Below, piece after piece: positions 7,974-15,480 of a stretch of 64,000 nt of DNA. The notes below the pieces were generated by a model that saw only the letters and a program-made list of their open reading frames with translations, did no database searches and was not told the origin of the DNA. The number at the start of each line of letters is the position of its first letter. Position 1 is the stretch's first letter. Source of the stretch: WTFY01 sp011523795 (lineage in GTDB: Bacteria; Pseudomonadota; Gammaproteobacteria; UBA4575); NCBI GenBank assembly GCA_965207475.1, contig OZ242278.1, positions 744,001 through 808,000 of the forward strand, in the 5' to 3' direction. The translations under genes were made by a program, and so were the position numbers.

Positions 7974-9234
7974 CTTGCAAGCCGAGTACTTCTGCCACCG
8001 TCAGAAACGATCCGAACACCACGATTCGGGCAGTATGATCCACGTCCCGGTTTACAGCATGCCAGGCTTGTGAAACGGATGGATAGGCCCTGACTAGACT
8101 GTCCCGGTCAAGTTTTTCGATGCATTCCTGCAGGGCCTTGCAATCGATAGACCGCTCCGAGTCCAGTTCTGAAATGTACCATTCATCGATGTGCTCGCAC
8201 ATCGAACCTATGATCCCTTCCACATCCTTGTCCTGCTGCACGGCAAACACTGCGCAGGTTCTCGTTGCGGGTTCCAGTTCCAGCAAATTCTTCCTCAGCA
8301 CTTCCGCACTGTCCAGATTATGTGCCACATCGAAGATGATCTCGCACTTTCCCGAGACCCGCTGAAACCGGCCTGCCAGAGAGATGCTCTTCAATCCTGA
8401 ACCAGTACTGTCCGGCCCGACCGGCAGGGTCCTGTTCACACACTGAATGACCATCAGGGCGACCGCAGCATTCGCCAGCTGGGTATCCCCATACAGGTTC
8501 GGCATGGGAAGATCCTCCAGGACCTGGCCGGGCGAACGGAATGACCAGGTCGCCTCCCGGTTCTGCCGGTATGAGAAGTCCCTGCCAATCACGAACAGTT
8601 CGGACCCCAGGGTCCCGGCATGTTCAAGCAGGCTTTGGGGCGGCTCCCGGTCCCCGCAAACCGCAGGTCTGCCGGCACGGAAAATTCCGGCTTTCTCCAT
8701 GCCTATGGATTCACGTGTGGAACCCAGCCACTGCACATGATCGATACCGATGTTGGAGACTATGGCGACATCGGCATCATAGATGTTCACGGCGTCAAGG
8801 CGTCCGCCCAGGCCCACCTCGAATATGGCGAGATCCGGTTTCAGGTTTCTGAATATCAGCATGGCAGCCAGCGTGGCAAACTCGAAATAGCTCAGGCTGG
8901 TTTCACCACGCGCCTGGTCGATAAGATCGAAGGCTTCGCATAGCAAGGAATCCTGGACATTTTCCTTTCCAATCCTGATGCGCTCGTTGTAATGAAGCAG
9001 ATGTGGCGAGGTATAGCAGGCCACCCTGTAGCCAGCCTGGTGATACACCGACTCGAGTATTGCTGCAATTGAACCCTTGCCATTGGTACCGGCCACGGTA
9101 ATGACCTGGTACCCGGGATTCATCACACCCAGCTCATCGGCAACTTTCGCAATTCGACCCAATCCCAGTTCAATTTTTTGAGAATGCAGAGTCTGCTGCC
9201 ATGCAAGCCAGTCTTGGAGCCTTCTGAAACGCAA
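7969..9234 (-). CDS. folC: Bifunctional folylpolyglutamate / dihydrofolate synthase
   Basis: A 421-residue Mur-ligase-type ATPase. The P-loop is VAGTNGKGS at about residues 47-55, and YTSPHL, EVGLGGRLDAVN and NIGIDHVQWLG are FolC signatures. It ligates glutamate to dihydropteroate and extends the glutamate tail of reduced folates in the cytosol. The best-supported start is a TTG at 9234 with no good Shine-Dalgarno box, placing the P-loop at the normal distance from the N terminus; no in-frame ATG lies nearby. It follows accD by 105 bp, as in many gammaproteobacteria. The family assignment is firm, the exact start is not. Confidence 0.95.
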   Translation of the reverse strand: MRFRRLQDWLAWQQTLHSQKIELGLGRIAKVADELGVMNPGYQVITVAGTNGKGSIAAILESVYHQAGYRVACYTSPHLLHYNERIRIGKENVQDSLLCEAFDLIDQARGETSLSYFEFATLAAMLIFRNLKPDLAIFEVGLGGRLDAVNIYDADVAIVSNIGIDHVQWLGSTRESIGMEKAGIFRAGRPAVCGDREPPQSLLEHAGTLGSELFVIGRDFSYRQNREATWSFRSPGQVLEDLPMPNLYGDTQLANAAVALMVIQCVNRTLPVGPDSTGSGLKSISLAGRFQRVSGKCEIIFDVAHNLDSAEVLRKNLLELEPATRTCAVFAVQQDKDVEGIIGSMCEHIDEWYISELDSERSIDCKALQECIEKLDRDSLVRAYPSVSQAWHAVNRDVDHTARIVVFGSFLTVAEVLGLQV

Positions 9235-9339
9235 TACGGTAAATCTGAAAAAGTGATGTTCTGGCCTGTACTTCCTGAATAGCGGCCGGCTACCTGAAGA
9301 TCCTGTGCAGAGGACGGTTCACGTGTACTGCCACCACCT

Positions 9340-10203
9340 TCAATCCGAAACAGGTTTATGCAACAGGATGCAGAGCAGGTGATGCACCTGATCCCGCATC
9401 TGTTTCCGCTCTACGATCATGTCCAGGGCACCGTGCTCAAGCAGGAATTCGCTGCGCTGGAAACCTTCAGGGAGAGTCTCGCGCACAGTCTGCTCAATGA
9501 CCCTTGGTCCGGCAAACCCGATCAGTGCCCTGGGCTCGGCAATGTTGATATCCCCCAGCATGGCCAGGCTGGCAGAAACTCCGCCCATGGTGGGGTCTGT
9601 CAGCACCGAGACAAAAGGAATATGCCGGGCACGCATGCGTGCCAGCACTGCACTCGTCTTGGCCATCTGAAACAAGGACATGAGTGCCTCCTGCATGCGT
9701 GCCCCGCCGCTGGTGGAAAAACAGACCAGGGGGATTTCGTCACCCAGGGCCAGTCTCGCCGCCTGCAGGAAACGTTCCCCCACGACCGAGCCCATGGACC
9801 CCCCGATGAAACTGAACTCAAAGGCTGCCGCGACGACCGGAAGACGCTTCAACCTGCCTTTCATGACAATCAGCGCTTCCTTTTCGCCTGTGGCTTTTTG
9901 TGCAGCACCCAGGCGGTCCTTGTATCTTTTGCTGTCCCTGAACTTGAGAAAATCCCTGGGCTCGATATTTGTGCCAATTTCTTCAAGGGGACTTTCATCC
10001 AGGAATGAATGCAAGCGCTTGCGGGCGCTGATTCGCATGTGATGATTGCACTTCGAGCAGACCCAGAGATTGCGTTCAAGGTCTGAGCTGTACAGTACGG
10101 CGCCACAATTGGAACACTTGTCCCAGAGCCCTTCGGGGACCTTGCGCCGGCTTGTACCTTCGGTGCGTATGCGGGAAGGCATCAGTTTTTCTAGCCAGCT
10201 CAT
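9340..10203 (-). CDS. accD: Acetyl-CoA carboxylase carboxyltransferase subunit beta
   Basis: 287 residues with the AccD-specific N-terminal zinc ribbon (Cys30, Cys33, Cys49, Cys52) followed by a crotonase-fold carboxyltransferase domain containing FSTSGGARMQEALMSL and TDPTMGGVSASLAMLGD. With AccA, encoded at 55.6-56.6 kb of this window, it transfers the carboxyl group from biotin to acetyl-CoA to make malonyl-CoA for fatty acids. It lies between trpA (14 bp upstream) and folC, the usual gammaproteobacterial place, so tryptophan, lipid and folate genes share one transcriptional run. Confidence 0.97.
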   Translation of the reverse strand: MSWLEKLMPSRIRTEGTSRRKVPEGLWDKCSNCGAVLYSSDLERNLWVCSKCNHHMRISARKRLHSFLDESPLEEIGTNIEPRDFLKFRDSKRYKDRLGAAQKATGEKEALIVMKGRLKRLPVVAAAFEFSFIGGSMGSVVGERFLQAARLALGDEIPLVCFSTSGGARMQEALMSLFQMAKTSAVLARMRARHIPFVSVLTDPTMGGVSASLAMLGDINIAEPRALIGFAGPRVIEQTVRETLPEGFQRSEFLLEHGALDMIVERKQMRDQVHHLLCILLHKPVSD

Positions 10204-10218
10204 CGGACCGGGATAAAC

Positions 10219-11058
10219 TCAGGGCTGCGCGCGTGCGGCTTCCTGTCCGCGTGTGCAGACATCCATCGCTTCGCGCATGCCGGCCAGCAAGGCAGACAGG
10301 TTTTTCTTAATGGCTTCATAATCGGTGGCAGAGTATTCTATCAGGCGTATCAGGGCACTGCCGACAATAACCGCATCCGCAATCATGGCAATGTCTCTCG
10401 CGCTCTCGGCATCCTGGACTCCAAACCCCACTCCTACGGGAAGGGAAGTGTACTGCCTGATCTCGTTTACCTTTTTCTCGACCTCCACGATGTCCAGATG
10501 GCCCGCACCGGTCACGCCCCGAAGTGAAACATAGTATATGAGTCCGGAAGAGTTCTCACAGATTTTTTCTATGCGTGACGGGCTGGTCGTGGGGGCTATC
10601 AGAAAAATTGTGTCCAGGGAATGCTGCCGGTAAATTTCCAGCGTTTCTTCGGCCTGTTCAAAAGGCAGGTCGACCGTCAGTACCCCGTCGACCTGGCACT
10701 GATTTGCCCGGCGGGCAAACTCGCGGGCTCCCACGACTTCGATCGGGTTCTGATATCCCATCAGCACGACGGGTGTTTCCGAGTCCTGCTGCCTGAAATC
10801 GCGCACCATTTCCAGCACATCCTGCAGGCTGGTGCCGTGTGCGAGGGCACGCTCGCAGGCAGCCTGAATGACCGGCCCGTCCGCCATGGGATCTGAAAAA
10901 GGCACGCCCAGCTCTATGAGGTCTGCACCCGCCTCCACCAGTGCATGCATGAGATTCACGGTCTGCCCGGGATGGGGGTCACCGGCTGTAATATACGGAA
11001 CAAGAGCCCTGCGGCCTTCCCGTGCCAGTTCTGCAAATCGCTGTCGGATGCGGCTCAC
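10219..11058 (-). CDS. trpA: Tryptophan synthase alpha subunit
   Basis: A TIM-barrel protein of 279 residues. The catalytic Glu49 and Asp60 are both present at canonical numbering in ADLIELGVPFSDPMADGPVI. It cleaves indole-3-glycerol phosphate to indole, which is channelled to TrpB. The GTG start overlaps the trpB TGA (GTGA), a strong sign of coupled translation for the stoichiometric alpha2beta2 complex. Other intact landmarks are the phosphate-binding region GVGFGVQDAESA and the loop YVSLRGVTGAG. Confidence 0.97.
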   Translation of the reverse strand: MSRIRQRFAELAREGRRALVPYITAGDPHPGQTVNLMHALVEAGADLIELGVPFSDPMADGPVIQAACERALAHGTSLQDVLEMVRDFRQQDSETPVVLMGYQNPIEVVGAREFARRANQCQVDGVLTVDLPFEQAEETLEIYRQHSLDTIFLIAPTTSPSRIEKICENSSGLIYYVSLRGVTGAGHLDIVEVEKKVNEIRQYTSLPVGVGFGVQDAESARDIAMIADAVIVGSALIRLIEYSATDYEAIKKNLSALLAGMREAMDVCTRGQEAARAQP

Positions 11059-12287
11059 AGCTCGATGCCTCCGATTCCGGCCACGGTGTCAATATCCTTG
11101 TCGCCACGTCCCGAGAGATTGACAATGATCTTCTGCTCCGGCGTCATGCTCTCGGCCAGCTGCAGCGCATACGCGATGGCATGGCTGCTTTCCAGCGCGG
11201 GAATGATCCCTTCGACTCGCGTGAGTTCATGAAAGGCGGCCAGAGCCTGCGAGTCGGTTACCGATTCATAGCAAACCCGGCCCGTGTCCTTCAGCCATGC
11301 ATGCTCAGGGCCTACCCCCGGATAGTCCAGCCCGGCCGAGATCGAATGGGTCTCAATGATCTGGCCGTTCTCGTCTTCCATCAGGTAGGTGCGATTGCCA
11401 TGCAGGACTCCCGGTTTGCCGGTGTTCAGCGGGGCGGAATGCCTTTGCGTGTCCAGTCCCAGTCCCGCAGCCTCGACTCCGAACATCCGGACCTGCGAAT
11501 CCTCCAGGAAAGGATAAAAAAGACCGATGGCATTGGAGCCTCCGCCCACGCAGGCCACCAGGGCATCGGGCAGGGCGCCCGCCATTTGATGCAGCTGGCT
11601 TTTCGCTTCATGGCCGATGACGGTTTGAAAGTCACGCACCAGTTCCGGGTAGGGATGGGGCCCGGCTACGGTACCGATAATGTAAAACGTTGAATCCACG
11701 TGCGTGACCCAATCGCGCAAGGCTTCGTTCAGTGCATCCTTCAGTGTTTTCGAACCGGATCGTACCGGCTCGACCTCTGCACCCAGAAGCCGCATGCGGT
11801 ACACATTGGGCGCCTGCCGGCGCATGTCCTCCTCGCCCATGTATACGACACACTCCAGGCCAAGACGGGCCGCGACCGTGGCACTGGCGACCCCGTGTTG
11901 TCCCGCACCGGTCTCGGCGATGATCCGGGTCTTGCCCATGCGCTTGGCCAGCAAGGCCTGGCCCACGGTGTTGTTGATCTTGTGTGCACCCGTGTGGTTC
12001 AGGTCCTCACGTTTCAGGTAGAGCCGGGCGCCTGCATGCTTGCGGCTCAGCCGCTCGGCAAAATACAGCGGACTGGGCCGCCCAACATAATGCTCCAGAT
12101 CAGCCTTGAATTCTTCCAGAAAACCGGGGTCATCCTTGTACTGCCGGTATGCCTGCTCCAACTGGACCAGCGGTTCGATCAGCGTCTCCGCCACATACCG
12201 GCCACCGAATTCACCGAACATCCCCCTTGCGTCCGGCAACTGTACAGGCTTCTCCCGTGCCATCGGATCAGGCTCGTTCCGGTCCAT
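11055..12287 (-). CDS. trpB: Tryptophan synthase beta subunit
   Basis: 410 residues, a fold-type II PLP enzyme that condenses indole and serine. The PLP lysine is Lys103 in HTGAHKINN; the following GKTRIIAETGAGQHGVA and the phosphate-binding VGGGSNAIG are intact. ATG 12287 has a GAGGA box at about 8 nt and overlaps trpF by 20 bp. A second in-frame ATG at 12263 lacks a comparable box. trpF, trpB and trpA are contiguous, while trpE, G, D and C are not in the window, the split arrangement common in gammaproteobacteria. Confidence 0.97.
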   Translation of the reverse strand: MDRNEPDPMAREKPVQLPDARGMFGEFGGRYVAETLIEPLVQLEQAYRQYKDDPGFLEEFKADLEHYVGRPSPLYFAERLSRKHAGARLYLKREDLNHTGAHKINNTVGQALLAKRMGKTRIIAETGAGQHGVASATVAARLGLECVVYMGEEDMRRQAPNVYRMRLLGAEVEPVRSGSKTLKDALNEALRDWVTHVDSTFYIIGTVAGPHPYPELVRDFQTVIGHEAKSQLHQMAGALPDALVACVGGGSNAIGLFYPFLEDSQVRMFGVEAAGLGLDTQRHSAPLNTGKPGVLHGNRTYLMEDENGQIIETHSISAGLDYPGVGPEHAWLKDTGRVCYESVTDSQALAAFHELTRVEGIIPALESSHAIAYALQLAESMTPEQKIIVNLSGRGDKDIDTVAGIGGIEL

Positions 12288-12897
12288 GCCTGGCTTCCTC
12301 GATAAACTTTTTCATCTTTCCAGCATCCTTCATACCCGGGGAAGTTTCAATACCGCTGCTCACGTCCACGGCATAGGGTCTCACCTGGCGTACCGCCAGC
12401 GACACATTCTCCGGCTTGAGTCCGCCGGCAAGCACGACCGGCTTGCCAAGCGAATCCGGGATCCTGTCCCATGCAAAGGTTCTTCCGGACCCTCCCATCT
12501 GGTTGACCGCATGGCTGTCCATCACGAACCCCGCAGCCGACGAAAAGTCCGCACAAAATTCCGTAACCGATGGAGTGCTGCGGACAGGCACGGCCTTCAG
12601 ATAGGGAATTCCGAACTGCCTGCAGTGATCCTCATCCTCGCTTCCGTGAAACTGCAGCAGGCCCAAACCCGTCTGTCGCATCACGGTTTCCACTTCTCCC
12701 GGTTCCGCATTCATGAAAAGGCCCACGCACGTGACGAAGGGTGGCACCCTCTCCATCAGACTTCGCGCTGTCTCGACCGTGACGCAGCGATGACTTTTTT
12801 CCACGAACACGAACCCCAGAGCATCCACGCCCAGATCGACCGCGCACTGCACATCTTCAGCACGAGTCATCCCGCAAAACTTGATTCGGACCGGCAT
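12268..12897 (-). CDS. trpF: Phosphoribosylanthranilate isomerase
   Basis: A TIM-barrel isomerase of 209 residues that converts N-(5-phosphoribosyl)anthranilate to CdRP. The catalytic Cys is in MPVRIKFCGMTR and the general acid Asp in FVMDSHA; the phosphate-binding end VLAGGLKPENV is present. The frame offers an ATG at 12915 inside the end of truA, but ATG 12897 gives the usual short N terminus before the FCG motif and has a GGGG tract 5 nt upstream. With this start truA and trpF are separated by 7 bp. Confidence 0.95.
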   Translation of the reverse strand: MPVRIKFCGMTRAEDVQCAVDLGVDALGFVFVEKSHRCVTVETARSLMERVPPFVTCVGLFMNAEPGEVETVMRQTGLGLLQFHGSEDEDHCRQFGIPYLKAVPVRSTPSVTEFCADFSSAAGFVMDSHAVNQMGGSGRTFAWDRIPDSLGKPVVLAGGLKPENVSLAVRQVRPYAVDVSSGIETSPGMKDAGKMKKFIEEARHGPERA

Positions 12898-12904
12898 GCC
12901 CCGA

Positions 12905-13708
12905 TTACCCGGCATCCAGTGGAAGACCCATACCGATAGCGGGCCATCTTACAGCAGGGCTGAATCCGTGGGTGTGATCATACCGTACCTTCACGAGATA
13001 CAGGCCCGGAGCAGGACCCGTAACCCCGCCTGCTTCGCGATCACAGCTCTCCAGTATGGTTCGTGCCCAGGTGGCTTCCTGTTCACCCTTGCCGATCGTC
13101 ATGAGTACGCCAGCTATGTTTCTCACCATGTGGTGCAAGAAACCATTGGCGACAATGTCAACGTATACAAACTCGCCCAGCCGATGCACTGTCAGACGGT
13201 GTATCGTCCGGACCGGACTTTTCGACTGGCAGGAGCTGGCCCTGTAAGCCGAAAAGTCATGCGTTCCCTTCAGAAACGATGCTGCGTCCTGCATCCTGAC
13301 ATGATCCAGCGGATCACGCGTCCAAGTGACCTTCTTGCTCAGTATGGAAGGTCGCGTCGGTCGGTCCAGAATGACATAGCGGTAACATCTGGACATCGCA
13401 GAATGGCGGGCATGGAAATCTTCACGCATTTCCCTGGCCCACAGTACGGATATGGAATGCGGCAGATTCACATTGACTCCCATGATCCATGACCTGGAAT
13501 CGCGTACCGCGTGGGTATCGAAATGAACCACCTGTTCGGTCGCATGGACTCCGGAGTCCGTCCGGCCCGCCGCATGGACCTCCACAGACCGGTTCGCAAT
13601 TTCCGATACAGCCTCCTCCAGGGTCTCCTGAACAGATTCCGCGAGTTTCTGCCGCTGCCAGCCATAGAACTTGCTGCCGTCGTATTCAACACCGAGAGCA
13701 ATCCGCAT
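12905..13708 (-). CDS. truA: tRNA pseudouridine(38-40) synthase
   Basis: 267 residues, the normal TruA length. The catalytic Asp51 lies in AGRTDSGVHATEQVVHF, and the N terminus MRIALGVEYDGSKFYGWQRQ is typical. It makes pseudouridine at positions 38-40 of the anticodon stem. The open frame runs 25 codons further upstream, but those residues match nothing in the family, so the start is set at 13708. This is the first gene of the minus-strand truA-trpFBA-accD-folC-dedD-cvpA-purF run. fimV, which often precedes truA, is absent here. Confidence 0.95.
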   Translation of the reverse strand: MRIALGVEYDGSKFYGWQRQKLAESVQETLEEAVSEIANRSVEVHAAGRTDSGVHATEQVVHFDTHAVRDSRSWIMGVNVNLPHSISVLWAREMREDFHARHSAMSRCYRYVILDRPTRPSILSKKVTWTRDPLDHVRMQDAASFLKGTHDFSAYRASSCQSKSPVRTIHRLTVHRLGEFVYVDIVANGFLHHMVRNIAGVLMTIGKGEQEATWARTILESCDREAGGVTGPAPGLYLVKVRYDHTHGFSPAVRWPAIGMGLPLDAG

Positions 13709-14140
13709 GACAAAACACCATACTTTGACGAAAGAATGAATCAGGTAACATGTGGGCAATAATACATGACAAGGCCATGCCACAGGGGATACATGGAACT
13801 AGCTGTCCTGCATGCAGGGAAATGTAACACGTGTCCCGGCCGTGATGCCAGATGAACAAGCTTCCCCTCCCGCTTGCAGGCCTGCACCGGAAAAATAGCA
13901 CACGCTCCAGGCCGGAGCCGGAATCCTCCACGACCGGTTCAGCTGATACACGCGGGACAGACACCTCTTCAAACGACTTGCATGCCAGGCCGCTGCAGGA
14001 GCGTTGCAGGAAACCTGGAGACCCGAAAACTTCAGCATGGCGCGGTATGACGCAACCATCCGGAACAGTAGGCCTGAATGGCTACACTGGTGTACTATTC
14101 GACACATTTCCGGTATTCATGTGGAGTACCGGAAGACCGC
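13709..14140. other. Gene-poor divergent region between truA and the RND adaptor
   Basis: 432 bp with no supportable gene. Open frames on both strands (for example 13852-14157 plus and 13799-14107 minus) give compositions without domains and overlap each other. Two perfect short palindromes are present: CCTGCATGCAGG at 13807-13818 and GCAGGCCTGC at 13876-13885. The region must hold the promoters for truA (minus) and for the efflux genes (plus), but I find no convincing -35/-10 pair. It is the site where fimV sits in related genomes. Confidence 0.45.
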
Positions 14141-15421
14141 ATGCTAGGGAAAGGTAGCAGGAACGTGAAGAAATTCGTCCGAGTCATTGTGCCGGTTCTG
14201 GTTATCGCCGTTGCGGTATCAGCTTTTGTCTACCTGCAGGCGACTCGCCCCCTGGCTACGCCGAACCCGGTTTCGGAAAAGGCGTGGCCCGTTTCCGTGT
14301 TCGAGGCCCGCATGACCGATGAACGGCCCGTTATCCAGGAGTTCGGTACCGTCGTTGCCGGCAGCGTGGTGGAACTGAGACCGCTGGTGGCCGGACGTAT
14401 CGTCCAGCTTGGGAAAAACTTCGTCGAGGGGGCTACCGTAAGGCGTGGCGAGACACTGGTCGTCGTAGACCCTTTCGACTACGAAATCGAGGTGGCTGAC
14501 AAGGAAGCTGCCGTAGCCTCCTCGATGGCCCAACTCAAGGAAATCCGGTCTGACTTGCGTGCCCAGCGGCAATTGCTGGAGATTGCACTGGAACAGGTGG
14601 AGCTTCGCAGGACCGACCTCGAACGAAAGCGCAAGCTGAGGACCGGGGACACGGTTTCACGCAAGGTACAGGACGATGCACAGATTGCCTACAATGAAGC
14701 CAGGCAAGCTGCAGAAGGACATCAGCAAACCTGTGACCGGCTTGTTGCCAGGACAGAACAGATGAATGCGTCCCTGGCACGCCACCGGGCAGCCCTGAAG
14801 CTGGCCCGGCGCCATCTCGGTGATACGCGTCTGGTGGCTCCCGAGGACGGTTACCTCGCGGGTGTCGTGGCGGCGGTAGGACAGCGGGTCGGAGGCAACG
14901 ACCGCCTGGCACGGCTGATCGTGGCACACCGGCTCGAAGTGCTGTTCCAGCTCAGCCGGAGGGACTTTGGCCGCCTGGCCGGCAGCACGGAACCGCAGGA
15001 AGGACAACCTCTCGTGGGCAGCCCGGTCTCGGTCACCTGGCGCATCGGACAGCAGTCCTTTCGTTACGATGCCGTGATCGAGCGGCTTGGCGCCGAGATC
15101 GACGCCGGCAGCGGGGGCGTCAGCATTCATGCACGCATCCTCGAACCCGGCCTGCAGAGCCCGTTACGACCCGGCGCCTTCATCGAGGTTGGCGTGCCGG
15201 GCAAACTCTACCGAAACGTCTTCAGGCTGCCCGAAGCGGCAATTCACGATGACAGAACGGTGTATGCCGTCAATGAAGACCGTCTGACAGCCCATCCGGT
15301 ACAGGTGTTGCGCAAGGTTGCCAAGGATGTGCTGGTCCACGCAGGGTTCCCTCCCGGTACCAAAGTCGTCGTGACGCAGTTCCCGGAGATCGGGCCCGGG
15401 CTCAAGGTGAAAGCACGATGA
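14141..15421 (+). CDS. RND efflux periplasmic adaptor (membrane fusion protein)
   Basis: 426 residues: an N-terminal membrane anchor (KKFVRVIVPVLVIAVAVSAFVYL), a split biotinyl-lipoyl domain (ELRPLVAGRIVQLGKNFVEG and later VAPEDGYLAGVVAAVGQRVGG), a long alpha-helical hairpin between them rich in Gln, Arg and Glu, and a beta-barrel/membrane-proximal end. It should bridge the inner-membrane pump and an outer-membrane channel. The frame opens earlier (14078), but ATG 14141 has a GGAAG box at about 6 nt and starts just before the anchor. The pump gene follows. No TolC-type gene is adjacent, so the channel is encoded elsewhere. Confidence 0.9.
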   Translation: MLGKGSRNVKKFVRVIVPVLVIAVAVSAFVYLQATRPLATPNPVSEKAWPVSVFEARMTDERPVIQEFGTVVAGSVVELRPLVAGRIVQLGKNFVEGATVRRGETLVVVDPFDYEIEVADKEAAVASSMAQLKEIRSDLRAQRQLLEIALEQVELRRTDLERKRKLRTGDTVSRKVQDDAQIAYNEARQAAEGHQQTCDRLVARTEQMNASLARHRAALKLARRHLGDTRLVAPEDGYLAGVVAAVGQRVGGNDRLARLIVAHRLEVLFQLSRRDFGRLAGSTEPQEGQPLVGSPVSVTWRIGQQSFRYDAVIERLGAEIDAGSGGVSIHARILEPGLQSPLRPGAFIEVGVPGKLYRNVFRLPEAAIHDDRTVYAVNEDRLTAHPVQVLRKVAKDVLVHAGFPPGTKVVVTQFPEIGPGLKVKAR

Positions 15422-15480
15422 GTGCTGCGCACGAAGCGCTGCACGGGACTGCGGTGCAGGCAGGCAGGTACCGCCCATGA
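15418..15480 (+). CDS. Candidate 20-codon ORF linking adaptor and pump genes
   Basis: An ATG at 15418 overlaps the adaptor stop as ATGA, reads 20 codons (MSAAHEALHGTAVQAGRYRP) and ends in a TGA that overlaps the pump start as ATGA at 15477-15480. The ORF therefore fills the whole gap with 4-nt overlaps at both ends. It could be a real micropeptide or a translation relay that delivers terminating ribosomes to the pump start, which otherwise has only a modest GCAGG box. No homologue is recognised. It may also be chance. Confidence 0.3.
   Translation: MSAAHEALHGTAVQAGRYRP

Noticed and set aside
13852..14157. 101-codon plus-strand frame and overlapping minus-strand frame in the truA-adaptor gap
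   Set aside because: The two candidates overlap each other, neither has a domain, membrane pattern or ribosome site, and the plus-strand one runs into the adaptor start.
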